Part shown: piece by piece, positions 10,321 through 19,673 of the stretch | Numbering within the stretch: the stretch's first letter is position 1 | Layout of the letters: each line of letters begins with the position of its first letter | Source: Acidimicrobiales bacterium | GTDB taxonomy: Bacteria; Actinomycetota; Acidimicrobiia; Acidimicrobiales; Bog-793 | Reading direction: 5' to 3' | DNA: 64,000 nucleotides | NCBI GenBank assembly: GCA_035294085.1 | Contig: DATGLP010000007.1 | Coordinates: forward strand, 1-64,000 | The notes under the pieces: model-generated | What the model was told of the DNA's origin: nothing | The model's database searches: none | Seen by the model: only the letters and a program-made list of their open reading frames with translations | Translations under genes and position numbers: made by a program

Positions 10321-12431
10321 CGGGGCACGGCGGGGTCGACCTCGCCCCCGAGGGCATCCGGGAGCGGTTCGTCGCGAGCCTGGCCTTCCCCCTCGACGAC
10401 TTCCAGCGCCAGGCGCTCGACCTGCTCGACGCCGGCAGGTCGGTGCTCGTCGCGGCGCCGACCGGATCGGGCAAGACCGTCGTGGCGCACTACGCCGTCG
10501 CCCGCGCCCTCGACAGGTCGCTGCGGGCCTTCTACACCACGCCGCTCAAGGCGCTCTCGAACCAGAAGTACCGGGAGCTCGCTGGGACCTACGGGCCCGA
10601 GCGCGTCGGGCTGCTCACCGGTGACGTGTCGCGCAACGGCGGCGCGCCCGTCGTCGTCATGACGACCGAGGTGCTGCGCAACATGATCTACGCGCGGCCG
10701 CACGACCTGCACGACCTCGGCTGCGTCGTCCTCGACGAGGTCCACTACCTCGAGGACCCCTACCGAGGCTCGGTGTGGGAGGAGATCATCCTCGCCGCGC
10801 CCGCGGGCGTGGAGCTCGTGTGCCTGTCGGCGACCGTGTCGAACGCCGAGGAGCTCGCCCGGTGGATCACCACGGTGCGCGGGGCCACCGGTGCCGTGAT
10901 CGAGGAGCGTCGGCCGATCGAGCTCCGCCACCTCTTCGTCGTGGGGCGGCGCGCCGGCGGGCTCCTCGTGCTGCCGACCTTCGTCGACGGCAAGCCGAAT
11001 CCGGCGGCCGCCGCCCTGGACCGGGACGCACGGCCGGGCGGGACGCGCCGGCGTGGGCCGCGCGGCGCCGCACCCGGCCTGCGCAGGCCGCGCCGGGTCG
11101 AGGTGGTCGAGCGGTTCGCGGAGGACGGGCTGCTGCCGGCGATCTACTTCGTGTTCTCCCGGGCCGGCTGCGACGAGGCCGTCCGCCAGTGCCTCGACGC
11201 CGGCGTGCGCCTCACGAGCCGGGCCGAGCGCCGGGCCATCCGGGAGGCGGCGGACCGACACGTGGACGTGCTGTCGGACGCGGACCTCGCGGTCCTCGGC
11301 TACGGACCGTTCCGCGAGGCGCTCGAGTCCGGCGTCGCCCCGCACCACGCCGGGCTCGTGCCGCCGTTTCGCGAGGTCGTCGAGGAGCTGTTCAACGAGG
11401 CGCTCGTGAAGGTCGTCTTCGCGACCGAGACGCTGGCGCTCGGCATCAACATGCCGGCGCGCTCGGTCGTCGTGGAGGCGCTCTCGAAGTTCGGGGGCCA
11501 CGGCCACGCCGACCTGACGCCGGGGGAGTACACCCAGCTCACCGGGCGTGCCGGGCGGCGTGGCATCGACGAGGTCGGCTACGCCGCCGTGCTGTGGTCG
11601 CCGTTCCACAGCTTCGCCGAGGTGGCAGCGCTCGCCTCGGCGCGCAGCCGTGCGCTGCGCTCCTCGTTCCGGCCGACCTACAACATGGCGGTCAACCTCG
11701 TCCGGCGCTACGAGCGGCACGAGGCGTTCCGTCTCGTACGCTCCTCCTTCGCCCAGTACCTCAGCGACGCCCCGCTCGAGCGCCAGCTCGAGGGCCGCCT
11801 GCGCGTGCTCGAGGCGCGCGGCTACGTCCAGGGATGGGCGGTGACGCCCTGGGGCGAGCGACTGGCCGGGCTCTACCACGACTGCGACCTCCTCGTGGCC
11901 GAGGCGATGCGTGCCGGCCTGCTCGACGGCCTGGACGCGCCGAGCCTCGCCGCGCTCGTCTCCCTCGCGACCTTCGAGGCGCGTCGCTCGGCCGCTCGTG
12001 CCGAGCTGGCCGGCCTCGGCATCGCGCCGCGAGCCGAGGAGCTGCTGGCCCTCGCCGGCGCGCTGCGCGAGGAGGAGCGGGCGGCGCGCCTGCCGCCCAC
12101 CCGGTCCCTCGACGCGGGCTTCGCGCGGCTCGCCTTCGAGTGGGCGCGCGGCGCCTCCCTGCGCCACCTGCTGGCTCCCGAGGCCGCCCGACGCCGCGCG
12201 CGCCGGGGGAGGACCCAGACGGCGCCGATCTCGCCCGGCGACTTCGTGCGCAACGTGAAGCAGCTCGTGGACCTGCTCCGCCAGATCGCCGTCGTGGCCC
12301 ACGACGAGCGGTGCGCGCTGACGGCGCGGCGCGCGGCGGACCAGCTGGAACGGGGGGTGGTCGCCGCATCCAGCCGCCTCGAACCGTTCGACGGCGAGCG
12401 ATCCGACCAGGTGAACGGCAATCCGCCCTAG
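10317..12431 (+). CDS. helY: Ski2/Mtr4-like superfamily 2 RNA helicase
   Basis: This is a predicted ATP-dependent RNA helicase of the Ski2/HelY family. The 704-residue product carries Walker A APTGSGKT (about 47-54), motif II DEVH near 140, LSATV, and motif VI QLTGRAGRRG (about 406-415). A basic insertion after the first RecA domain (about 220-260) is typical of HelY. The proposed start is TTG at 10317, which overlaps the tatC stop and keeps the whole helicase domain; no better ATG or GTG lies upstream of the conserved PLDDFQRQAL segment. Neighbourhood with tatA and tatC matches Mycobacterium tuberculosis Rv2092c-Rv2094c. Confidence 0.92.
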   Translation: MTGHGGVDLAPEGIRERFVASLAFPLDDFQRQALDLLDAGRSVLVAAPTGSGKTVVAHYAVARALDRSLRAFYTTPLKALSNQKYRELAGTYGPERVGLLTGDVSRNGGAPVVVMTTEVLRNMIYARPHDLHDLGCVVLDEVHYLEDPYRGSVWEEIILAAPAGVELVCLSATVSNAEELARWITTVRGATGAVIEERRPIELRHLFVVGRRAGGLLVLPTFVDGKPNPAAAALDRDARPGGTRRRGPRGAAPGLRRPRRVEVVERFAEDGLLPAIYFVFSRAGCDEAVRQCLDAGVRLTSRAERRAIREAADRHVDVLSDADLAVLGYGPFREALESGVAPHHAGLVPPFREVVEELFNEALVKVVFATETLALGINMPARSVVVEALSKFGGHGHADLTPGEYTQLTGRAGRRGIDEVGYAAVLWSPFHSFAEVAALASARSRALRSSFRPTYNMAVNLVRRYERHEAFRLVRSSFAQYLSDAPLERQLEGRLRVLEARGYVQGWAVTPWGERLAGLYHDCDLLVAEAMRAGLLDGLDAPSLAALVSLATFEARRSAARAELAGLGIAPRAEELLALAGALREEERAARLPPTRSLDAGFARLAFEWARGASLRHLLAPEAARRRARRGRTQTAPISPGDFVRNVKQLVDLLRQIAVVAHDERCALTARRAADQLERGVVAASSRLEPFDGERSDQVNGNPP

Positions 12432-12462
12432 CGCCAGTGGGTTCTCGTAATCTCGTCCGGGC

Positions 12463-14088
12463 ATGTCCGCCTACGCCGCCGAGACCTTCACCGACGAGGA
12501 GCGGGCCGTCCTCCGCCCGTACGTGACCAACCTCGACGGACCGGTGTTCGCGCTCGTGAACCTGCCGGAGGTGGTGAAGGGCGCCCTCTTCGCCCGCTAC
12601 TCGCGCTCGTCGAAGAGCCTGCGCCGGCTGTTCCTCGACGAGTTCGTGGAGGACCTCGACACGGCCGGCGACGCGTCGGTCGACGCCACGGTCGGGCTGC
12701 GGCGTGCCGAGGAGCTGTACCGCCGGGTCTTCGTCGAGTACGGCGACGACTCCGTGGCCCAGCTCGGCGGCGTCCACCTCGCCTGCGAGCAGGCCTCCAA
12801 CCTCCTCACGAAGATCCTCGAGCGCGGCCGGCTGATGGCCTACCTCGAGCAGTCGACCCGCTACGTGCCCTACGACCGGCGGATGCCGACCGGGCACTAC
12901 CGCTACCGGCGCGACCCGGAGATCCTCGACTCGCCGCTCGGCGCCCGCTACGTCGGCGAGATGGACCGCATGTTCGACACCTACGGCGCGCTCCTGCCGC
13001 GGCTCGAGGCGCACCTCGTGCGGGCGTTCCCGAACCGGCCCGAGGTCCCCGAGCTCGCCTGGCGCGCCTCCGTGCGCGCGCGGGCGCTCGACGTGCTCCG
13101 CGGGCTGCTGCCCGCCGGCTCCCTCTCCAACGTCGGGATCTACGGCTCTGGCCAGGCCTACGAGGCGCTCCTCCTGCGGATGCGGGTCCACCCCCTCCCC
13201 GAGGCGCGCGCCTACGCCGAGCGCATGCTCGAGGAGCTGCGCAAGGTGATCCCCTCCTTCCTCGAGCGCCTCGATCGGCCCGACCGCGGCGGCGAGTGGA
13301 GCGAGTACCTCGCGTCGACCCGTTCCGCCACGCGCGAGGTGGTCGCGCGCCTGTGGCCCGACGACGGGGGCGAGGGGGGGGCGCTGGCGCCCTCGGTCGA
13401 GCTCACGGACTTCGACCCCGAGGGGGAGGAGAAGGTCCTCGCGGCGATCTGCTACCCGCTCTCGGGGCGCTCGGACGCGGCCGTCGCCCGGCGGGTGGCC
13501 GCCCTCGGGGAGGGCGAGCGCGCCGAGCTGCTCGCCGCCTACGTGGGCGAGCGCCGGAACCGCCGGCACCGCCCCGGCCGGGCCTTCGAGCGGACGTCCT
13601 ACCGGTTCGACATCGTGTCCGACTACGGCGTCTTCCGGGACCTGCAGCGCCACCGGCTGCTCACGATCGAGTGGCAGCCGCTCGGCACCCGCCTCGGCTA
13701 CACGGTCCCAGAGCTCGTCGTCGAAGCCGGGCTCGAGCGGCCGTTCGTGGACTCGCTCGAGCGCGCCCGGGAGCTCCACGAGGCCCTCCTCGAGCGCTTC
13801 CCCGAGCAGGCCGCCTACGCCGTGCCGCTCGCGTACCACGTCCGCTACTCGATGGAGATGAACGCCCGAGAGGCGATGCACCTCGTGGAGCTGCGCTCCA
13901 GTGCCCAGGGGCACCCCGCCTACCGCCGTATCGCACGCGAGATGCACCGCCTCATCGGCGAGGTGGCCGGGCACCGTGGGATCGCGCGGGCGATGCGCTT
14001 CGTCGACCACGACGACGCCCCGCTCGGGCGGCTCGACGCCGAGGTCCGCGTCGAGGCCCGTCGGCGATCGGGCGGGGCGGCGCCCTGA
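12463..14088 (+). CDS. Tandem ThyX-like (FAD-dependent thymidylate synthase fold) protein
   Basis: The 541-residue product looks like two ThyX-type domains in a row, roughly 1-280 and 300-541. The first half has ERGRLMAYLEQSTRYVPYD, which resembles the ThyX segment after its RHR motif but has lost RHR itself. The second half has RHRLLTIEWQPLGTRLGY near 395-412 and, further on, MEMNAREAMHLVELRSSAQ, matching the ThyX RHR loop and the later NxRE region. Classical ThyX is about 220-250 residues, so this is a doubled or divergent form. Whether it makes dTMP is uncertain because the key serine of the ThyX motif is replaced. TAATCT at 12448-12453 lies 10 nt before the ATG. Confidence 0.8.
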   Translation: MSAYAAETFTDEERAVLRPYVTNLDGPVFALVNLPEVVKGALFARYSRSSKSLRRLFLDEFVEDLDTAGDASVDATVGLRRAEELYRRVFVEYGDDSVAQLGGVHLACEQASNLLTKILERGRLMAYLEQSTRYVPYDRRMPTGHYRYRRDPEILDSPLGARYVGEMDRMFDTYGALLPRLEAHLVRAFPNRPEVPELAWRASVRARALDVLRGLLPAGSLSNVGIYGSGQAYEALLLRMRVHPLPEARAYAERMLEELRKVIPSFLERLDRPDRGGEWSEYLASTRSATREVVARLWPDDGGEGGALAPSVELTDFDPEGEEKVLAAICYPLSGRSDAAVARRVAALGEGERAELLAAYVGERRNRRHRPGRAFERTSYRFDIVSDYGVFRDLQRHRLLTIEWQPLGTRLGYTVPELVVEAGLERPFVDSLERARELHEALLERFPEQAAYAVPLAYHVRYSMEMNAREAMHLVELRSSAQGHPAYRRIAREMHRLIGEVAGHRGIARAMRFVDHDDAPLGRLDAEVRVEARRRSGGAAP

Positions 14089-14450
14089 GCGAGCGGCCCT
14101 TGACGCGCCGGGACCACGCGGTCATCAATGGAGCGTCCCGCACCCGGGCAACCGTCGAGGGGAGCTCCGTCAGCGCTCCTGGTCGTTCCGGCGGGGCAGT
14201 TGCGCAGGGCGGGGCCCAGGGAGCCAAGTAGAGAACGTCCGCTGCGGAGGCGGCGCAGGGCGCGCCGGCAGCGCCGGTCGGATGGTACCAACGGCACCCT
14301 GGGCCCACCTGCGCGCTGGGCATGGTCGGGCGCAGGATCGGGAATCTTCGCGCCCGTGGCGTCGTTATCGACCTGCCGTATAGTGACCGCGCTCAGGGGG
14401 CCGGGACGCACGCCGCCCGGGTCGCACAGCCGAACGTGCGAGGGAGTTTG
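14089..14450 (+). promoter_or_regulatory. Intergenic region with promoter of the DUF4193 gene
   Basis: These 362 bases have no convincing gene. The clearest signal is TATAGT at 14379-14384, a near-consensus -10 box in an AT-richer patch, about 67 nt before the DUF4193 start codon. No strong -35 is visible. The Shine-Dalgarno AGGGAG at 14441-14446 belongs to the downstream gene. Overlapping open frames on both strands have biased composition and resemble no family I know. Confidence 0.6.
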
Positions 14451-14927
14451 ATGCCGAGCGAGATGGACAGCGAGCTCGACGCCGAGCTCGACGCCGAGGC
14501 CGACCTCGAGGACCTCGAGGACGAGCTCCTCGACGAGGAAGACCTCGTCGAGGAGGACGAGCTCGGCCCCGATGACGTCGCCGACGTCGACGAGGACGAC
14601 GCGAGCCTGCTCGACGCCGTCGACGGCCCGCTCGCGCGCGCCCCGGCCATCGCCGAGGCCGAGGAGGTCGTCGACGAGGACGAGGACGAGCTCGACGACG
14701 ATGACGTCGAGGCGAGCCTCGACGTCATCTTGAAGGAGCGCCTCGTCGTTCCCGAGGAGGAGGAGGACGAGGAGGAGGAGGCGACGGATGCCGAGGACCG
14801 CGTCGACGGCGCGGCGCGGGTGCTCCCGAAGCAGCCCGGCGAGTTCGTCTGCCAGTCGTGCTTCCTCGTGAAGAGCGAGACGCAGCTCGCCGACCGGGCG
14901 CGCGGGCTGTGCCGGGACTGCGTGTGA
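14451..14927 (+). CDS. DUF4193 family zinc-ribbon protein with expanded acidic region
   Basis: The last 40 residues match the actinobacterial DUF4193 family: VLPKQPGEFVCQSCFLV followed by a second cysteine pair, CRDCV, giving two CxxC pairs that should bind zinc. The family's role is unknown. The usual protein is about 100 residues, while this one is 158, because the N-terminal part is stretched into a run of Glu and Asp with very few other residues (about 5-125). The ATG at 14451 follows AGGGAG with 4 nt spacing. The stop overlaps the next start as TGATG. Confidence 0.88.
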   Translation: MPSEMDSELDAELDAEADLEDLEDELLDEEDLVEEDELGPDDVADVDEDDASLLDAVDGPLARAPAIAEAEEVVDEDEDELDDDDVEASLDVILKERLVVPEEEEDEEEEATDAEDRVDGAARVLPKQPGEFVCQSCFLVKSETQLADRARGLCRDCV

Positions 14928-15412
14928 TGGCGGGCGAGCGCGGCGAGCGGCCGCTGTTCGAGGAGCTCCTCGACTACGCCGTCTACGCGCCGCTCGGTGC
15001 CGCGCTCGCGCTGGCGGACGAGCTGCCGCGCCTCGTCGAACGGGGGCGGGCGCGCCTCGCGGGGAGGGTCTCGACGGCCTCGTTCATCGGGCGCGCCGTC
15101 GTCGCGACGGGCCGGCGCCGCGTCGAGGAGGTCCTCGCCGGCCGTCCACCGGTGCGCGGCCCGCGCCGCCCGGCGCCGGCCGACCGGGCGGGCGCGCCCG
15201 AGGCGGGCTCGGCGGGCCAGCCGAGCGCCCGCGACCTCGCCATCCCCGGCTACGACACGCTCGCCGCGTCGCAGGTGGTCGCGCGGCTGGCGGGCCTCTC
15301 GCGCGAGGAGCTCGAGGCGGTGCGGCGCTACGAGGCGAGCACCCGCCAGCGGCGGACCATCCTCACCCGCATCGAGCAGCTCACCGGCGAGGTGGCCCAC
15401 GGCACCAGCTGA
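14927..15412 (+). CDS. Hypothetical protein with conserved C-terminal helical segment
   Basis: This 161-residue protein starts within the stop of the DUF4193 gene (TGATG), so the two are probably co-translated. The N-terminal half has a hydrophobic stretch (YAVYAPLGAALALADELP) that could lie on or in a membrane, then a Pro/Arg-rich linker. The C-terminal 50 residues (PGYDTLAASQVVARLAGL, then an EE-L-RRYE-RRTIL-RI pattern) resemble a small helical domain common at the end of actinobacterial lipid-droplet-like or uncharacterised proteins (DUF8129-like). No enzymatic motif is visible. Confidence 0.75.
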   Translation: MAGERGERPLFEELLDYAVYAPLGAALALADELPRLVERGRARLAGRVSTASFIGRAVVATGRRRVEEVLAGRPPVRGPRRPAPADRAGAPEAGSAGQPSARDLAIPGYDTLAASQVVARLAGLSREELEAVRRYEASTRQRRTILTRIEQLTGEVAHGTS

Positions 15413-15416
15413 GGGG

Positions 15417-15869
15417 CTGTCGTTCCGCTGCGCCGAACCGGCTGACGCCGAGCCGCTCGCCCGCCTCCTCGAGGCGGCGGCCCTCGAGGCCACGGCGTTC
15501 GCCCGCCGCACGCGCCGCTCCCGCTCGGCCCGCACGACCTCTGGCGCCTGCCTCGCGACCTTGCTGCGGGACCCGGCGTGGCGAGGCGTCGTCGCTACTC
15601 GATCGGGCCGGCTCGTCGGCGCAGCGCTCGCCACCGACGACGGGGCCGAGACAGGGTTCGCACGCGTCGAGGTGCTCTACGTGCTGCCCGGCGAGCGACG
15701 CGCCGGCATCGGCCGGCGCCTGCTCGCCGACGTCGTCGCCTGGGCGACGGCGCGAGGTCGGGAGGGCCTCGACGTCGTCACGGCGCCGGGCGACCGGGCG
15801 TCGAAGGCGTTCCTCGAGGCGGCGGGGCTGAAGGCCCGCCTCATCGTGATGCATCGGCCCCTCCCGTGA
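15417..15869 (+). CDS. GNAT-family N-acetyltransferase
   Basis: The product, about 150 residues, ends with a clear GNAT fold. VEVLYVLPGERRAGIGRRLL contains the acetyl-CoA loop RRAGIG, and FLEAAGL near the end is the usual last strand and helix. The substrate is unknown. The reading frame has no ATG, GTG or TTG before the conserved start of the domain, so CTG at 15417, five bases after the previous stop, is proposed; the true start is uncertain. Its stop overlaps the GTG of the Nudix gene as GTGA. Confidence 0.75.
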   Translation: MSFRCAEPADAEPLARLLEAAALEATAFARRTRRSRSARTTSGACLATLLRDPAWRGVVATRSGRLVGAALATDDGAETGFARVEVLYVLPGERRAGIGRRLLADVVAWATARGREGLDVVTAPGDRASKAFLEAAGLKARLIVMHRPLP

Positions 15870-16279
15870 GCGAGTCCGCACCGGGCACCCGCCTCGAGCC
15901 GTGCGCCGGCGCGGTCCTCGTCGAGGGGGAGGCCCTCCTGCTCGTGCGGCGGCGGAACCCGCCCGGACGTGGTCGCTGGAGCCTGCCGGGCGGGCGCGTC
16001 GAGGCGGGCGAGACGCCGGCGCAGGCGGCGGCCCGGGAGCTGTACGAGGAGACCGGCATCGACGCGGCGATCGGTGACCTGCTCGGCACGGCGGTGCTCG
16101 CCGGCCGCTACCTCGTCTACGACTTCGTCGCCACGCGCAGGTCCCCCGGCGAGCCGGTCGCGGGCCACGACGCGAGCGAGGCTCGTTTCGTGCTCCTCCG
16201 GGAGCTGGCCAGCCTACCGCTCGCCGAGGGGCTCCTCGACTGGCTCCGCGGGCACGGGCTCGCCGTCGACGGCCCCTGA
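15866..16279 (+). CDS. Nudix hydrolase
   Basis: Nudix enzymes hydrolyse nucleoside diphosphates linked to another group. The 137-residue protein contains a complete Nudix box, GGRVEAGETPAQAAAREL followed by YEETGI, with the REL-EE metal-binding glutamates. The sequence before it (WSLPGG) is typical of MutT/ADP-ribose-type enzymes. The substrate cannot be told from sequence. GTG at 15866 overlaps the GNAT stop. The last 66 bases overlap the end of the convergent minus-strand gene at 16214. Confidence 0.9.
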   Translation: MSESAPGTRLEPCAGAVLVEGEALLLVRRRNPPGRGRWSLPGGRVEAGETPAQAAARELYEETGIDAAIGDLLGTAVLAGRYLVYDFVATRRSPGEPVAGHDASEARFVLLRELASLPLAEGLLDWLRGHGLAVDGP

Positions 16280-17641
16280 GGCTGGACCGTGGCCGCGCCC
16301 GACGTGCGTCCCGGGGTCGGTCGCCGCCGCGCGGCGGGGCGCGAGGGCCTCGTCGCGGCCGGCGCCGGAGGGCCGCGGCTGCCCCGGCGCGGGGCGCCTG
16401 GACGCGCGCGGCGAGCGCCGGGGCGCGCTCGCGACCGGGCGCGGCGGGGGCGGCATCGCAAGCCCGAGCAGGGGAGCGAGGGCGGGGACGCGCCCCGCGG
16501 CGAGCGCGGCGGCGCGGCGCACGTCGCCGGTCGGGTCGTCGGGCAGACCCGCCGGCTTGACCGAACGCCGCAGGGGGGAGGCCGCGGCTGCCTCGAGGAG
16601 GGCGATCCACCGCTCCGCCGGCGTCGAGGGCGAGAGGGCAGCGGAGGCGGCCTCGGCGAGCGGGGCCACGAGCGCCGCGGGCAGCCGGGTGGAGGGCTCC
16701 GGTGGGCGGCCGGCGAGCCGCAGCGCCTGGAGGACACGTCCCTCCTCGAGCGCACGGGCGATGTCGGCCTCCCACGCGGCGCGCAGCTTGGCGCGACGCT
16801 CGTCGAGGGCCTCGCGCAGTCGACCGAGCAGGGCGCGTCCGTGCTCGTCGCGCGGCGCCGCGCCGACGACGCTGGCCCGCAGGTCGCGCAGCGTGATGGT
16901 GTCGAGGCGGGCGACCGCGGCCTCGGCGCGATCCAGCCAGGTCGCCTGGCGGACGGCGGGGAGGAGCTCCTCCGCCAGCGCGATGATCGCCTCCCCGCCC
17001 GGGGACGGCCGCCCCTCGCTGCGCGCGGCGGCCTCCTCCTCGGCGAGGGCGCGCCGTACCGCCGGCAGGCCGCCGTCGGCGAGGCGCTCGGCGATCGGCC
17101 GCTGCTCTGGCGGCAGGGAGGCGATGAGCGCGTCCCGGTGCGCGCGAGCCGGCGCGAGGCGCGCCGGCCGGGTGGTACCACCTTCGGCCCGCTCCGGCCG
17201 CCGGCGGCCCGTCGGCTCCCGCCGCTCGGCTCGCGCGCCGCGGGCAGGCTCCTCGCCGGGGCCCGTGGCGCGCGCCCGGCGAATCCGCCGCTCGCGGCGC
17301 GGCGCGCGGCGCTCGCCGTCCTCGGCGGTGGCCGGTTCGCGCCGGCGGCGATCTCGGCGCTCGAGGAGGGTGGCCGTGACCCGTCCGGAGCCCTCGTGCG
17401 CCGGGCGCAGCTCGATCCGGTTCTGCTCCGGCTGGCGCGTCGGCAGCGGGGCGACCGCCGTGACGGCGAGACCCTCGAGCTCGGCCTCGACCTCGGCGCG
17501 CAGGACGTCGCCGACGCGCGCGCCCGGCGGGACGAGCCCGGCGTCGAGGCTGCCGCGCGGCTGGAGCGCGCCGGCGGCACGCCAGGTGAACGACCCGTCG
17601 GCGCGTCGCGAGGTGAGCTCGATGTCGATGCGTCGTGCCAT
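16214..17641 (-). CDS. Hypothetical protein with Arg/Glu-rich linker
   Basis: I do not recognise a named family. The 475-residue product has an orderly N-terminal domain (about 1-100) with a pattern like MARRIDIELTSRRADGSFTW and a conserved-looking VGDVLRAEVE segment, then a highly charged Arg/Glu linker (about 100-170). A helical middle follows with ASLPPEQRPIAERLADGG and a segment on serine/leucine helices up to about 400, and then a low-complexity tail. The ATG at 17641 has TAGCTT 11 nt upstream on the minus strand (17657-17652), like other leaderless genes here. It runs opposite to its neighbours and overlaps the Nudix 3' end; the low-complexity C-terminus may be less reliable. Confidence 0.7.
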   Translation of the reverse strand: MARRIDIELTSRRADGSFTWRAAGALQPRGSLDAGLVPPGARVGDVLRAEVEAELEGLAVTAVAPLPTRQPEQNRIELRPAHEGSGRVTATLLERRDRRRREPATAEDGERRAPRRERRIRRARATGPGEEPARGARAERREPTGRRRPERAEGGTTRPARLAPARAHRDALIASLPPEQRPIAERLADGGLPAVRRALAEEEAAARSEGRPSPGGEAIIALAEELLPAVRQATWLDRAEAAVARLDTITLRDLRASVVGAAPRDEHGRALLGRLREALDERRAKLRAAWEADIARALEEGRVLQALRLAGRPPEPSTRLPAALVAPLAEAASAALSPSTPAERWIALLEAAAASPLRRSVKPAGLPDDPTGDVRRAAALAAGRVPALAPLLGLAMPPPPRPVASAPRRSPRASRRPAPGQPRPSGAGRDEALAPRRAAATDPGTHVGRGHGPASGAVDGEPVPAEPVEEPLGER

Positions 17642-17751
17642 CCAGCCTCGAAAGCTACCCCGTCCCGTCCAGGCTCGTACCGCCGGCCGTGCGCCGCCCG
17701 CCTCGGCGGTAGCCTGCGAGCCGGCGTCGCACGAGGAGGGGCCGGCTCGGC

Positions 17752-19635
17752 GTGGGCCCAGGAATCTACCGCATGCACCTGCGGGCGCTGACCCGCGACG
17801 AGTCCGTGAAGCACCAGCGCGTCGCGCCGGGGACCTGGCGGCGCGTACTCCGCTTCGCCGCGCCCTACCGACGCCTGCTCGCGCTCTTCCTCGTACTCAT
17901 CGTGGCCGATGCCGTCGTGGGGGTGGCGAACCCCCTCCTGTACCGGATGATCATCAATCGCGGCATCCTGCGGCGCGACGTCGGCCTCGTCGTCGGGGTG
18001 GCTGCGGTCGTGGCCGGGCTCGCCCTCCTCGACGCGGCGTTCGGCGTCGCGCAGCGCTACCTGTCGGCGCGCATCGGCGAGGGACTCATCTTCGACCTGC
18101 GCTCCCAGGTCTTCGCGCACCTCCAGAAGATGCCGCTCGCCTTCTTCACCCGGGCGCAGACCGGCGCGCTCGTCTCCCGGCTCAACAACGACGTGCTCGG
18201 CGCGCAGCAGGCGTTCACGGACACCTTCTCGAACGTGATCGGGAACTTCGTCGGCGTCGCGCTCGTCGTCGCTGCCATGCTCGTGCTCTCGTGGCCGATC
18301 ACGCTCGCCGCGCTGGCGCTGCTCCCGCTGTTCATCCTCCCGGCTCGCCTCGTGGGACGGCGCCTGCAGAAGATCACCCGCGAGGCCTACGGGCTCAACG
18401 CCGAGATGACCTCGATGATGACCGAGCGCTTCAACGTCGCGGGCGCGCTGCTCGTCAAGCTCTTCGGCCGGCCCGGGCGCGAGCGCGCGGACTTCGACCG
18501 TCGCGCCGGGCGCGTGCGCGACATCGGCGTCGTGCAGGCGATGTACGGGCGGCTCTTCTTCGCCGCCCTGATGCTCACCGCCTCGCTCGCCACCGCCCTC
18601 GTCTACGGCTGGGGCGGCACGCTCGCCATCCGGGGCGCGCTGAACGTCGGCACGGTCGTCGCCCTGGTCGCCTACCTGAACCGCCTCTACGGGCCGCTCA
18701 CCCAGCTCTCGAACGTACAGGTCGACGTGATGACGGCGCTCGTCTCCTTCGAGCGCGTCTTCGAGGTGCTCGACCTCGAGCCGATGATCGCCGAGCGCCC
18801 GGGGGCGCGCGAGCTCGCGCCCGGGCCGGTCCGGCTCGAGCTTCGACACGTCGACTTCGCCTACCCGGGGGCCCAGGAGGTCTCGCTCGCCTCGCTCGAG
18901 TCGGTCGCCGTCCTCGAGCGCTCGCCGCGCACCCCGGTCCTCCACGACGTCTCCTTCACCGTCGAGCCCGGCTCGATGGTCGCCCTCGTCGGGCCGACCG
19001 GTGCGGGCAAGACGACGATCGGCTACCTCGTCGCTCGCCTGTACGAGGTGGACCGGGGAGCGGTCCTCCTGAACGGGGTGGACGTGCGCGACCTCACGCT
19101 CTCCTCGGTGCGTCGCGCCGTCGGCCTCGTCACCCAGGACGCCCACCTCCTCCACGACACGATCCGGGCGAACCTGCTCTACGCCAAGCCGGACGCGACC
19201 GAGGAGGAGCTGCGCGACGCGCTGCGCGCCGCCCAGGTGCTCGAGCTCGTGGACTCGCTGCCCGACGGGCTCGACACCTTGGTCGGCGACCGCGGCTACC
19301 GGCTCTCGGGCGGGGAGAAGCAGCGCGTCGCGATCGCCCGGCTGCTGCTCAAGTCACCCGCCGTCGTCGTGCTCGACGAGGCGACGGCACACCTCGACTC
19401 CGAGTCCGAGGTCGCCGTCCAGCACGCGCTCGACGCGGCCCTCGCCGGCCGCACCTCGCTCGTCATCGCGCACCGCCTCTCGACGGTGCGCGGCGCCGAC
19501 GAGATCCTCGTCCTCGACGCCGGGCGCATCGTCGAGCGAGGTCGCCACGACGAGCTCCTCGCGCTCGGTGGCCTGTACGCAGACCTGTACCGGACGCAGT
19601 TCGCCGAGCCGCCCGCCGTGCCGGTGCGACCGTGA
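17752..19635 (+). CDS. ABC exporter, fused membrane and ATPase domains
   Basis: This 627-residue half-transporter should work as a homodimer exporting drugs, lipids or peptides. Residues 25-340 form a six-helix ABC exporter membrane domain. The ATPase domain has Walker A GPTGAGKTT near 416-424, the signature LSGGEKQR, Walker B VVVLDEATAHLDSE and the switch IAHRLSTV. A small insertion before Walker A (SLASLESVAVLERSPRTP) is not usual. The GTG start follows GAGGAGGG with about 11 nt spacing. The substrate is unknown. A hairpin follows its stop at 19674. Confidence 0.93.
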   Translation: MGPGIYRMHLRALTRDESVKHQRVAPGTWRRVLRFAAPYRRLLALFLVLIVADAVVGVANPLLYRMIINRGILRRDVGLVVGVAAVVAGLALLDAAFGVAQRYLSARIGEGLIFDLRSQVFAHLQKMPLAFFTRAQTGALVSRLNNDVLGAQQAFTDTFSNVIGNFVGVALVVAAMLVLSWPITLAALALLPLFILPARLVGRRLQKITREAYGLNAEMTSMMTERFNVAGALLVKLFGRPGRERADFDRRAGRVRDIGVVQAMYGRLFFAALMLTASLATALVYGWGGTLAIRGALNVGTVVALVAYLNRLYGPLTQLSNVQVDVMTALVSFERVFEVLDLEPMIAERPGARELAPGPVRLELRHVDFAYPGAQEVSLASLESVAVLERSPRTPVLHDVSFTVEPGSMVALVGPTGAGKTTIGYLVARLYEVDRGAVLLNGVDVRDLTLSSVRRAVGLVTQDAHLLHDTIRANLLYAKPDATEEELRDALRAAQVLELVDSLPDGLDTLVGDRGYRLSGGEKQRVAIARLLLKSPAVVVLDEATAHLDSESEVAVQHALDAALAGRTSLVIAHRLSTVRGADEILVLDAGRIVERGRHDELLALGGLYADLYRTQFAEPPAVPVRP

Positions 19636-19673
19636 GGCGCAGGGCAGCGCGCCGGCCCGGCGCCGCCTGATCG

